Part shown: piece after piece, positions 1 through 7,592 of the stretch | Layout of the letters: every line of letters starts with the position of its first letter | Numbering within the stretch: the first letter of the stretch is position 1 | From: Arenibacter certesii DSM 19833 | GTDB lineage: Bacteria; Bacteroidota; Bacteroidia; Flavobacteriales; Flavobacteriaceae | Length of the DNA: 64,000 nt | NCBI RefSeq assembly: GCF_000429545.1 | Contig: NZ_AUCB01000007.1 | Location: 117,739 to 181,738 of the forward strand | Direction of reading: 5' to 3' | Program-made: the position numbers and the translations under genes | Notes under the pieces: model-generated | Told to the model about the DNA's origin: nothing | The model's database searches: none | Seen by the model: only the letters and a program-made list of their open reading frames with translations

Positions 1-2
1 CT

Positions 3-392
3 AATTTCAATAATAGAAAATATACTTTATACCTAACATTGGCATTATTGCTGTTGGTTTTACTTAGAATAATCCCTAATAATTTCACACTAGAAGTATA
101 CTTTTATTTCTTAGGCTTGATTGCAGCCATTTTTTGCGCATTAATACTTATATTTCTTAAGTTTAGATGTAGTTTACATCTTATGGGAATGGGCAGTCTG
201 TTGATGTTCTTAATAAATCTGAGCATACATTTTGAAAAGAACCTTATAATAACAATAAGCATCACTACATTTCTTACTGGCCTTTTAGCAACCTCTAGGC
301 TTTACATTAACCCTAATAGGAGAGCAGAAGTCATTATAGGTCTTTTAATAGGGGTATTTACCCAGCTATTCACTATTAAATTTTGGCTATAA
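3..392 (+). CDS. C-terminal part of a multi-spanning membrane protein, possibly PAP2-like (partial)
   Basis: The reading frame is open to the left edge of the window, so this is the 3' end of a longer gene; a TTG at 39 could be mistaken for a start. The visible part (about 129 residues) is almost all hydrophobic, with four likely membrane helices. Its last third has a short motif (TSRLYINPNRRAEV) followed by a final helix. That resembles the end of Bacteroidota PAP2-type phosphatases, where a conserved Arg/His segment precedes the last helix, but the catalytic His is not visible here (Asn stands in a plausible place). The PAP2 reading is an inference from the pattern. It converges on the PorT-like gene, with the two ends overlapping by a few bases. 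Confidence 0.5.
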   Translation, partial: NFNNRKYTLYLTLALLLLVLLRIIPNNFTLEVYFYFLGLIAAIFCALILIFLKFRCSLHLMGMGSLLMFLINLSIHFEKNLIITISITTFLTGLLATSRLYINPNRRAEVIIGLLIGVFTQLFTIKFWL

Positions 393-1076
393 TATATAAA
401 AGACAAGTCCTATTTGTAGTGGCTGCAAATCTAAGGGGGTGCCAGAGGGCAAACTAACACCCTGTTTAAACAAGGAGGTTAGTGCATAATACGCATGTAT
501 ATTAAAGGTATTATACCCCACATTTAGGGTCAATCCATACTGAAAGTTTCTAATATCCGGATTTTTGAATCCTATCTTTCCTGAATTGCCAACAAATTTA
601 GAACGATTCCCCACCACATAACCCAATTTCATTCCAGTATAAATTCTCCAAAACTTATATTCTTCGGGGGTAGAATTACGCCATCTCAATTGAAGCGGCA
701 TTTCAATGACATGGGTTTCTATTTTATTTCTCTTATAGGAGGTATTCCCATCCAATAACTCATATGCTATACCCGAATCAAGTTTATGGGCACGCACATT
801 AGAATAATAAGAATTAATAGCGTAACCAAGCCCTAAACCAAAACCAAGGGTTCTATCCCAGTTCACCGGAATATCTTTGATAAAACCGCCTTGAAGGCCG
901 TAAGAAAGGTTCCTCTGCTCCACGTCTACAGGTAAGTCCCTAAGAAAGTTATAGGTAACCCCAACGTAAAATTGATCCTCCAAATACTTCCTATTTTCCT
1001 GATCATATAGGACGTGTTCTTGAGCGACCATACCGAAGCCAACAAGAAAAAATAATAAAAGTAATGCTCCCTTCAT
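387..1076 (-). CDS. PorT-like outer-membrane beta-barrel protein
   Basis: A 229-residue protein with an N-terminal signal peptide ending near the AQE at residues 18-20. Many alternating amphipathic strands follow (for example the YGLTLNVGY and LQIGLVFYIL segments at the end), and the C-terminal residues are aromatic/hydrophobic, as expected of an outer-membrane barrel. The segment with RWRNSTPEEYKFWRIYTG resembles PorT/SprT family proteins, which in Bacteroidota belong to or accompany the type IX secretion apparatus. It could equally be a generic porin-family paralogue. It follows the ExbB/ExbD operon on the same strand but is separated from it by a strong hairpin terminator, so it is probably transcribed on its own or by read-through. 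Confidence 0.65.
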   Translation of the reverse strand: MKGALLLLFFLVGFGMVAQEHVLYDQENRKYLEDQFYVGVTYNFLRDLPVDVEQRNLSYGLQGGFIKDIPVNWDRTLGFGLGLGYAINSYYSNVRAHKLDSGIAYELLDGNTSYKRNKIETHVIEMPLQLRWRNSTPEEYKFWRIYTGMKLGYVVGNRSKFVGNSGKIGFKNPDIRNFQYGLTLNVGYNTFNIHAYYALTSLFKQGVSLPSGTPLDLQPLQIGLVFYIL

Positions 1077-1103
1077 AAGGAATAAAGGTAATTAATTAAA
1101 CAT

Positions 1104-1140
1104 AAAAAAAACGCTTCAAATGCGAGCATCTGAAGCGTTT
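1104..1140 (-). terminator. Rho-independent terminator after the ExbB/ExbD operon
   Basis: A perfect 10-bp stem (1109-1118 with 1131-1140, arm AAACGCTTCA) encloses a 12-nt loop. On the minus strand it is followed by a run of seven T residues (1104-1110). It lies 25 bp past the stop of the last exbD and before the PorT-like gene. Confidence 0.85.
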
Positions 1141-1164
1141 AAAATCTCTAATCCTTTTTACTAA

Positions 1165-1647
1165 CTATTGTAAGTTCCGGAACGCATCACCTTCATAGGT
1201 GGTGTAGTTCACTTTTAAGGCATTTACTTTTCTAAGTTCTTGTTTAATATCTGATATGATACCCATATTAGCATCTTTATCCACTTTAAGTGATGTGGTC
1301 AATACATTTTGTAGTTCTTGTGGCTTTTTTGCTCTTTCCATCAAAATGTAATCTCCTACTTCAGAAGCTTCTGCGAACTTATCGTTCAATTGAATTTTAG
1401 ATTCGGTTCCATAAACCTTCTCATATTCTTTGGTAGGTTTTCCAACATAGATATAAATTACCCTATCCTTTTTCTCCAGTTTTTTGATTTCAGTAGCGTT
1501 AGGCAGGGTGTTATCTACCTTTAAGGTACTATCTTTCATTACGGTAACTGTCATAAAAAAGAACAAGAGCATAAAAACGATATCTGGTAAGGATGCCGTA
1601 TTCACAGCTGGTAAAGCGGCGTCCTTTTTCTTGTTAAATTTTGACAT
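1165..1647 (-). CDS. exbD: ExbD/TolR family biopolymer transport protein
   Basis: A 160-residue inner-membrane protein with a short cytoplasmic N-terminus, one transmembrane helix (about residues 20-38) and a periplasmic domain. The helix carries the conserved Asp (D22, in SLPDIVFML) that forms the proton path in ExbD/TolR/MotB-type stators. It is the last gene of a four-gene set (ExbB, a 147-aa membrane protein, ExbD, ExbD) with 21 bp to the preceding exbD, so the set is an operon. The likely role is converting proton-motive force into work at the outer membrane through TonB. Two ExbD copies next to one ExbB is common in flavobacteria. Confidence 0.9.
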   Translation of the reverse strand: MSKFNKKKDAALPAVNTASLPDIVFMLLFFFMTVTVMKDSTLKVDNTLPNATEIKKLEKKDRVIYIYVGKPTKEYEKVYGTESKIQLNDKFAEASEVGDYILMERAKKPQELQNVLTTSLKVDKDANMGIISDIKQELRKVNALKVNYTTYEGDAFRNLQ

Positions 1648-1668
1648 AGTAATTCTATTTATTAACCA

Positions 1669-2298
1669 TTAATTAGTTGAAGCTGAAGCGGTTTCTGCTT
1701 CAGACAATTTCTGCGGAAACAGATCCTGAATTCTTTTCACTTTTTCCTTCAACTCATCCTTAACACTAGAAGGAGTTTCTGGATTAAGATACTCCGCTTC
1801 CATATCCGTAAAGTTTCTCTTGTACAAACGTTGGGCTTCACGGTTCCTAAGATCATTATAAGCTCCAACCAATTCATTTTGCACCGTAATGTAGGTAGAG
1901 TACTTAGTCTCCCTATCATTCTTCAAAGATATAATTGCCTTAGATGGACTATCGGATGAAGAAGCATCTCTAGCTCCTTTACAGTAGTTACAATAATCGT
2001 CACTACCGGAGGGCGATCCCCCATTATCTAAAAATGCAATGGCTTTAGCTCTAAGGTCTTTGATATTAATCAATTCCTCATCGACTAACAATTGCCCTTC
2101 ACGGTTAATATTAACCTGAAATATATTCTTTTGCTTAATAATCACATCCGTATCTGGCGGCTCTATAGGTGGCAACATACGATCCAATCCTGCATCCGTC
2201 TCAATAGTGGTGGTCACTAGAAAAAAGATAAGCAATAAGAACGCAATGTCTGCCATAGAACCTGCATTAACCTCTGGTGGTGCTCCTCTTTTTGACAT
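1669..2298 (-). CDS. exbD: ExbD/TolR family biopolymer transport protein, long form
   Basis: A 209-residue ExbD paralogue. One helix near residues 16-36 contains the conserved Asp (D17, in SMADIAFLLLIFF), and a periplasmic domain follows. It is longer than classical ExbD (about 140 residues) because of a hydrophilic insertion in mid-protein, rich in Ser/Gly/Asp and holding a CNYC pair, plus a charged C-terminal tail. The two cysteines could form a disulfide in the periplasm; this is inference. It lies between the 147-aa membrane protein (14 bp) and the second exbD (21 bp). Confidence 0.9.
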   Translation of the reverse strand: MSKRGAPPEVNAGSMADIAFLLLIFFLVTTTIETDAGLDRMLPPIEPPDTDVIIKQKNIFQVNINREGQLLVDEELINIKDLRAKAIAFLDNGGSPSGSDDYCNYCKGARDASSSDSPSKAIISLKNDRETKYSTYITVQNELVGAYNDLRNREAQRLYKRNFTDMEAEYLNPETPSSVKDELKEKVKRIQDLFPQKLSEAETASASTN

Positions 2299-2312
2299 AA
2301 TATTGTTTTAAA

Positions 2313-2756
2313 TTATTTACTGATCATTTTCTTAACGCCAGAATACAACATGGCTGCTACAGCAATAATAGTCAGAAGGAAGAACACGTTTAATCCTGTT
2401 CCAATTGCCTTTACCGTATCTACGGTAGTAGGCACGCCCTTTCTGGCCATTTCATCCAAGTTTACATCTGTACCAGTGGCCATAGCGTAGGATATTACTA
2501 CTACAATCAAAAGGCCAACTACAGCAAACAAGGCTTTCTTTAAACCTCCTTTAGAGGTGAATAAGTTCATCAATCCAAAAAGGACTGTAGCAACTATTGC
2601 AATTCCCAATAGAATATAGGTGATAATGAACATAAAGTTCATAGATCCATTGTTAATGGCCTCCGTTGCCGGAACGTCTGAACTAGGTAACTGGAACCAT
2701 AATATGGCTCCCACAAGACCGAGTACAACTAATATTATTTTAACTATTTTATGCAT
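2313..2756 (-). CDS. Four-helix membrane protein of the ExbB/ExbD operon
   Basis: A 147-residue protein with four predicted helices (about residues 4-22, 40-64, 73-92 and 118-140) and no recognised catalytic motif. It lies between exbB (24 bp away) and the first exbD (14 bp). A gene of this kind in this place is recurrent in flavobacteria: an ExbB-PX-ExbD1-ExbD2 arrangement is known from Flavobacterium psychrophilum. Its job is not established. An accessory subunit of the stator complex is the simplest guess. Confidence 0.7.
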   Translation of the reverse strand: MHKIVKIILVVLGLVGAILWFQLPSSDVPATEAINNGSMNFMFIITYILLGIAIVATVLFGLMNLFTSKGGLKKALFAVVGLLIVVVISYAMATGTDVNLDEMARKGVPTTVDTVKAIGTGLNVFFLLTIIAVAAMLYSGVKKMISK

Positions 2757-2780
2757 GATACTTTAAGTATTTAGTCCGAC

Positions 2781-3530
2781 TTATTTTTTGTGATCTGCCA
2801 ACATATCAATCAAAGTGATTGATGAATCTTCCATGTCATTTACAATACTGTCGATTTTTGCAATGATATAGTTGTAGAAGATTTGAAGGATGATCGCAGT
2901 AATAAGACCAAATACCGTAGTCAATAATGCTACCTGGATATCACCTGCAATAAGCGAAGCACTCAAGTTACCTACAGCTGCAATTTTCTGGAAAGCCTGA
3001 ATCATCCCGATTACAGTACCCATAAATCCAAGCATCGGTGCTACCGCGATAAATAGAGATAACCAAGAAACGTTCTTCTCTAACTGTCCCATTTGAACAC
3101 CACCGTAAGCAACAACCGCTTTCTCAGCAGACTCGATGCTATCGCCAGCTCTTTCCAAACCTTGGTAGTAGATAGAAGCAACAGGCCCCTTAGTATTTCT
3201 ACAAACTTCTTTAGCAGCTTCAATTCCGCCTGATGCCAATGCATCTTCAACTTGCAATTTTAATTTTGTAGTGTTGGTAGTGGCCAAGTTTAGATAAATA
3301 ATCCTTTCAATAGCTACAGCCAAGCCTAGGATCAAACATAAAAGTACGATACCCATAAAGCCGGCACCCCCTTGTATAAACTGTTCCTTTAGCACTTGCG
3401 TAAAACCTTTTTCAGCAGCTGGAGCCGCGTCTTGCAAAACTGCCGCCGCAGCTACGACTTTTGCACTTACAGTATTTGTACCTGCTACAAATAACCCAGC
3501 TGTTGCTAGGATAGAGAATAATCTTTTCAT
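2781..3530 (-). CDS. exbB: MotA/TolQ/ExbB proton channel family protein
   Basis: A 249-residue protein with an N-terminal signal-like hydrophobic stretch, a first membrane helix at about residues 57-78, a cytoplasmic loop, and two further helices (about 155-178 and 198-220) carrying the family pattern (APMLGFMGTVIGMI, then ALLTTVFGLITAI). ExbB forms the pentameric ring around ExbD that harvests the proton gradient for TonB-dependent uptake. It is the first gene of the operon. The many TonB-dependent receptors of this organism, two of them in this window, are likely clients of such a motor. Confidence 0.92.
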   Translation of the reverse strand: MKRLFSILATAGLFVAGTNTVSAKVVAAAAVLQDAAPAAEKGFTQVLKEQFIQGGAGFMGIVLLCLILGLAVAIERIIYLNLATTNTTKLKLQVEDALASGGIEAAKEVCRNTKGPVASIYYQGLERAGDSIESAEKAVVAYGGVQMGQLEKNVSWLSLFIAVAPMLGFMGTVIGMIQAFQKIAAVGNLSASLIAGDIQVALLTTVFGLITAIILQIFYNYIIAKIDSIVNDMEDSSITLIDMLADHKK

Positions 3531-3606
3531 TTTCTAAACTTAATTTTAGTTAGTTAATAGGGTTAAAGATAAAAAAAAAACACAATAAAAAAATTAAAAC
3601 TTAAAG

Positions 3607-3694
3607 CAGAGAGGAAGGGATTCGAACCCTCGATACCCTTTTGGGGTATACACACTTTCCAGGCGTGCGCCTTCGACCACTCGGCCACCTCTCT
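3607..3694 (-). tRNA. tRNA-Ser (anticodon GGA)
   Basis: Read on the minus strand, a 7-bp acceptor stem (AGAGAGG with CCTCTCT) closes a class II tRNA. It has a GCCGAGTGG D-arm, an anticodon arm with GGA in the loop (CCTGGAAAG), a long variable arm built on GTATACCCC / GGGGTAT and a T-loop GGTTCGAATCC. The long variable arm and GGA anticodon identify serine (reads UCC/UCU). The 3' CCA is not encoded: bases after the discriminator read CTT. It lies alone between exbB and the asparaginase gene. Confidence 0.95.
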
Positions 3695-3766
3695 ATTTCA
3701 CACTTAAATTACTGGGGTGCCAAATAACAAAAAATAAATTAGTTAATGAAATTTCGCGCCCTATTT

Positions 3767-4804
3767 TTATTGCATTTCTCCTCTTAGAGAGGTTTCAAAT
3801 ATGGTTTTGAACAACTTAGGAGAAATATTATTTCCTAAAAGATACATCAATTTGGCAATTGCAGCCTCTGTGGTGATATCTTTTCCGTTAATCAAACCCA
3901 AATTTCGGAGATGTTCACTGGTTTCATACTGTCCCATTAACACACTTCCGCCTGAACATTGTGTTACGTTCACCACAAATATACCTTTTTTAATAGCGCT
4001 ACCAAGTTCTTTTTTAAACCATTCTTCCGTTGGAGCGTTGCCAGATCCATAAGTTTCTAACACCAAGGCTTTTAAATTTGGGGTATTCAACACACTATGC
4101 AATAAAGACTGACTAAAGCCAGGAAAAATCTTTAAAATAGCAACGTTTTGGTCCATATTTCTATGCACTTTCAAAGTTTTCCCCTTCTTCCCCGTTAGCA
4201 ACATTTCCTTATTCACTTTTAAATGTACACCAGACTCCGCCAAAGAGGGATAATTCATGGAGGCAAAGGCCTCAAAGTGCTCCGCATTGATCTTGGTAGT
4301 GCGATTAGCTCTGTAGAGTTTATATTCAAAATATAGACAGACTTCCTGTATAACGGGCTTGTTATTTTCTTGTAAAGCCGCTATCTGTATAGAGGTAATG
4401 AGGTTTTCCTTAGCATCTGTACGTAAATCACCAATAGGAAGTTGCGATCCTGTAAAAATAACTGGCTTGCCCAAGTTTTCCAACATAAAACTTAAAGCAG
4501 ACGAGGTGTAGCTCATTGTATCACTCCCGTGCAACACTACAAACCCATCATAACTCTCGTAATGATCTTCAATTATTTCAGCTATAACCACCCAATTGTT
4601 GATACTCATATTAGAGGAATCTATAGGTGCATCGAAAGAAATACTATCAATATCACAATCCAATTGATACAGCTCTGGAATATTCTTAAGGAGTTTTTTA
4701 AAATTAAATGCCTTTAACGCTCCAGTATTGTAATCTTTAACCATTCCAATGGTGCCACCAGTGTAGATCAATAGAATATTCGTCTTATTATTTATCAAAG
4801 TCAA
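3767..4804 (-). CDS. ansA: Type I (cytoplasmic) L-asparaginase
   Basis: A 345-residue protein hydrolysing L-asparagine to aspartate and ammonia. The N-terminal nucleophile motif is YTGGTIGM (residues 14-21) and the second active-site motif is HGSDTM, where HGTDTM is the common form. No signal peptide is present, which fits the cytoplasmic type I enzyme, and the length is normal. It precedes nothing closely linked: 135 bp separate its start from the end of tatD, which is on the same strand and upstream, so co-transcription is possible. Confidence 0.93.
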   Translation of the reverse strand: MTLINNKTNILLIYTGGTIGMVKDYNTGALKAFNFKKLLKNIPELYQLDCDIDSISFDAPIDSSNMSINNWVVIAEIIEDHYESYDGFVVLHGSDTMSYTSSALSFMLENLGKPVIFTGSQLPIGDLRTDAKENLITSIQIAALQENNKPVIQEVCLYFEYKLYRANRTTKINAEHFEAFASMNYPSLAESGVHLKVNKEMLLTGKKGKTLKVHRNMDQNVAILKIFPGFSQSLLHSVLNTPNLKALVLETYGSGNAPTEEWFKKELGSAIKKGIFVVNVTQCSGGSVLMGQYETSEHLRNLGLINGKDITTEAAIAKLMYLLGNNISPKLFKTIFETSLRGEMQ

Positions 4805-4939
4805 ACCGTTTATATTACATGTAATTTATCAGATTGTTTCTAGATAAGCTTTGCAGAAGTGCCGCGAGTAAATCTATGCTTTTAAGATAGGACTTCCAGC
4901 TTTAAAGCTAGGCGGAAACCAAATTGCTTTACCGAATAA

Positions 4940-5707
4940 CTATACGCCAAAGACTTCCTTGGAATTTGCGGTGGTGATAGCCGCAACTTCATCTACATCC
5001 ATATTATATAAAGATGCCACTTTTTCTAACACATGTACTATATAAGAGCTCTCATTTCGTTTTCCTCGATAAGGCATTGGAGCCAAGTAAGGCGAATCTG
5101 TTTCTAAAACTATATGTTTAAGGTCAATTTTATTTAAGAACGCATCGATCTTTCCATTTTTAAAAGTTACCACTCCCCCTATTCCCAGCTTCATATTATA
5201 AGATATAGCCTTTTTTGCTTGCTCATAATCCCCAGTAAAACAATGAAAGATTCCAAAGAGATCGTCTCCTTTTTCAGATTCTAAAACTTCAAAGATCTCA
5301 TCAAAACTATCCCTTCCATGTATCACTATAGGGTATCCATATTTTTTAGCCCATTGAATCTGCTGCTTAAAAGCAATCTTTTGTTGTTCTAAAAAACTTT
5401 TATCCCAATATAGATCTATCCCTATTTCCCCAACTGCATAGAACTTCCGAGCCGTTAGCATTTCTTCTACATGAGCTAGCTCTTCCTTATAATTTTCCTT
5501 TACATAAGTGGGATGCAATCCCATCATTAAAAAAACATGCTCTGGATAGGCTTTTTCCAGATCTAACATAGAAGCGGCATAGGTGGAATCTATCGCGGGG
5601 ATAAAAAAACGATTAACGCCTAGATCCAGCGCTCTTTTTATTACCGACTCCCTATCTTCCTCAAAAAGTTCACTATATAAATGGGTATGCGTATCCGTTA
5701 TAATCAT
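4940..5707 (-). CDS. tatD: TatD family metal-dependent hydrolase (DNase)
   Basis: A 255-residue TIM-barrel hydrolase. Metal ligands of the family are visible: DTHTHL (H7, H9), GEIGIDLYW (Glu), HGRDS, FHCFTG and the late ETDSPYLAP aspartate. TatD proteins act as 3'-5' exonucleases/DNases and are implicated in DNA repair and protein quality control. The start is unambiguous (MIITDTHTHL). It is divergent from the aspartic-protease-like gene, with about 37 bp between the two starts. Confidence 0.93.
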   Translation of the reverse strand: MIITDTHTHLYSELFEEDRESVIKRALDLGVNRFFIPAIDSTYAASMLDLEKAYPEHVFLMMGLHPTYVKENYKEELAHVEEMLTARKFYAVGEIGIDLYWDKSFLEQQKIAFKQQIQWAKKYGYPIVIHGRDSFDEIFEVLESEKGDDLFGIFHCFTGDYEQAKKAISYNMKLGIGGVVTFKNGKIDAFLNKIDLKHIVLETDSPYLAPMPYRGKRNESSYIVHVLEKVASLYNMDVDEVAAITTANSKEVFGV

Positions 5708-5744
5708 GCAACAAAAATAAGATTATCTTTGACAAAAAAAGTAC

Positions 5745-6185
5745 ATGGCCAGTCTGAAATCATTTCTAAAAAAGAAAAATTATATCTGCATACCTCTTAC
5801 CCTTACTGCTACCAACCATTTTGAAATAAAGGTTTCCATCAATGGGGTAGAAGGACTATTTATTCTAGACACCGGCGCATCTAACACTTGCATCGGAATG
5901 GACAAAATAGACTTTTTTAAGCTGAACTCAAAAGAGTCTGAAATTAAAGCTGCTGGAGCGGGAGCAACAGAAATGCTAACCAAGCTATCAACAAAAAACA
6001 AGATTGAAATAGGCAAATGGTTAAAGAAAAAGCACAAAATAGTCCTCTTTGACCTTGTACATGTAAACGAAGCGCTAACCTCGCATCAAGCGATGCCCGT
6101 AGATGGCATCATTGGGGCCGATCTATTAAAAAAAGGAAAAGCCATCATCGACTACAAAAAGACGAGACTTTACCTAAAACAATAA
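5745..6185 (+). CDS. Retropepsin-like aspartic protease domain protein
   Basis: A 146-residue single-domain protein. The catalytic motif FILDTGASNTCI (D42) is followed by a second hydrophobic-Gly motif near the end (DGIIGADLL). This is the fold of single-chain retroviral-type aspartic proteases, active as dimers. No signal peptide is seen, so it is probably cytoplasmic. Related clan members are common in flavobacteria but their substrates are largely unknown. It converges with the 2-oxoglutarate dehydrogenase genes across a shared terminator. Confidence 0.8.
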   Translation: MASLKSFLKKKNYICIPLTLTATNHFEIKVSINGVEGLFILDTGASNTCIGMDKIDFFKLNSKESEIKAAGAGATEMLTKLSTKNKIEIGKWLKKKHKIVLFDLVHVNEALTSHQAMPVDGIIGADLLKKGKAIIDYKKTRLYLKQ

Positions 6186-6220
6186 ATATTCACCCCAATA
6201 AAATAAATATCCATACAAAA

Positions 6221-6260
6221 ATAAGGCCCACTGGATTATACATCTAGCAGGCCTTTTATA
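6221..6260. terminator. Bidirectional hairpin terminator between convergent genes
   Basis: A stem AAGGCC (6223-6228) / GGCCTT (6250-6255), extended on both flanks by A/T pairs, encloses a loop of about 21 nt. On the plus strand it is followed by TTTATAAA and on the minus strand by TTATTTTTG, so it can serve both the protease gene and the odhB gene. Confidence 0.65.
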
Positions 6261-6278
6261 AATTAATTTGGTAGATTA

Positions 6279-7499
6279 TTACATCTCCAATGCTTTCTTA
6301 ACGTTATTGTCCATTAAGAACTCTTCAGGATTCTCTAATGCCTCTTTAACGGCAACCAAGAAACCAACAGACTCCTTACCATCTATTATCCTGTGATCAT
6401 AGGATAAAGCCACATACATTATAGGAGCAATAGCTATTGCTCCATCCCTAGCTATAGGACGCTCAACAATATTGTGCATACCTAAAATAGCACTCTGCGG
6501 AGGATTGATAATAGGAGTAGACAACATAGATCCAAACACTCCGCCATTGGTAATAGTAAAGGTGCCACCGGTCATTTCATCAACTGTAATGTCTCCCTCT
6601 CGTGCTCTAATGGCCAATCTTTTAACCTCAGACTCCACCCCTCTAAACGTTAGGTTCTCTGCATTCCTAATTACAGGCACCATAAGTCCTTTTGGACCCG
6701 AGACCGCAATACTAATATCACAGAAGTCATAAGAAATCATTTCGTTGCCATCTATCATGGAATTGACCGCCGGGTACATTTGCAAGGCCCTTATTACCGC
6801 TTTAGTAAAGAATGACATAAAACCAAGCCCTACATTATGCTTATTTTTAAAATCTTCTTTATACTGCTCCCTTAATTTAAATATAGCAGACATATCCACC
6901 TCATTAAAAGTGGTAAGCATAGCAGTTTCATTCTTAGCAGATACTAACCGCTCTGCCACTTTCCGACGCAGCATAGATAGTCTTGAACGACTTTGCCCCC
7001 TAGAACCGCCAGTTGGCGTACCCATAGACGGAACTGCCTTAACAGCATCCTCCTTGGTTACCCTGCCATCTTTCCCAGTACCTTTTATTGTTGCCGGATC
7101 TATCTCTTTTTCAGCCAATATTTTTTTAGCAGCAGGTGATGCCGCACCCGTAGCATAAGTTTCTTTGCTTGCTTTTTCCTCTACAGGCTTATCAGCAACT
7201 TTCTTTTCTTCTGGCTTGCTTTCTGGAGCAGCTTCTTTTTTAGCAGCTCCCTCTGGCTTTTCAGCACTAGTATCAATTAAGCAGACAACAGCTCCTACCG
7301 CTACCGCATCGCCAACTTCTGCTTTTAAAGTAATAATCCCACTTGCTTCCGCAGGCAATTCCAAGGTAGCCTTATCAGAATCAACTTCAGCGATGGCCTG
7401 ATCTTTTTCTACATAATCCCCATCACTCACCAACCATTCCGCTATCTCTACCTCTGTAATAGACTCCCCCGGGGAAGGAACTTTCATTTCTAAAATCAT
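6279..7499 (-). CDS. odhB: Dihydrolipoyllysine succinyltransferase, E2 of 2-oxoglutarate dehydrogenase
   Basis: A 406-residue E2 enzyme passing the succinyl group from lipoamide to CoA in the TCA cycle. Domains in order: one lipoyl domain (lipoylated Lys K43 in DSDKATLEL), an Ala/Pro/Lys/Glu-rich linker (about 80-120), a peripheral subunit-binding domain (about 120-157), then the catalytic acyltransferase domain ending with YDHRIIDG (catalytic His369, Asp373). It lies 93 bp downstream of the E1 gene in the usual sucA-sucB order. The lipoate-protein ligase at 41 kb could supply its cofactor. Confidence 0.96.
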   Translation of the reverse strand: MILEMKVPSPGESITEVEIAEWLVSDGDYVEKDQAIAEVDSDKATLELPAEASGIITLKAEVGDAVAVGAVVCLIDTSAEKPEGAAKKEAAPESKPEEKKVADKPVEEKASKETYATGAASPAAKKILAEKEIDPATIKGTGKDGRVTKEDAVKAVPSMGTPTGGSRGQSRSRLSMLRRKVAERLVSAKNETAMLTTFNEVDMSAIFKLREQYKEDFKNKHNVGLGFMSFFTKAVIRALQMYPAVNSMIDGNEMISYDFCDISIAVSGPKGLMVPVIRNAENLTFRGVESEVKRLAIRAREGDITVDEMTGGTFTITNGGVFGSMLSTPIINPPQSAILGMHNIVERPIARDGAIAIAPIMYVALSYDHRIIDGKESVGFLVAVKEALENPEEFLMDNNVKKALEM

Positions 7500-7592
7500 T
7501 TGCTATAATTTTAATTTTTGATTTGTCTTATTTTCTCTCCAATACAACAGTCTGTGATTGGACTTGTTTCTTCGTTTATAGCCGCAGCTACT

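Noticed and set aside
39..392. A complete 117-residue gene starting at TTG 39.
   Set aside because: The frame is open upstream to base 3, so this is the end of a longer gene, not a full protein.
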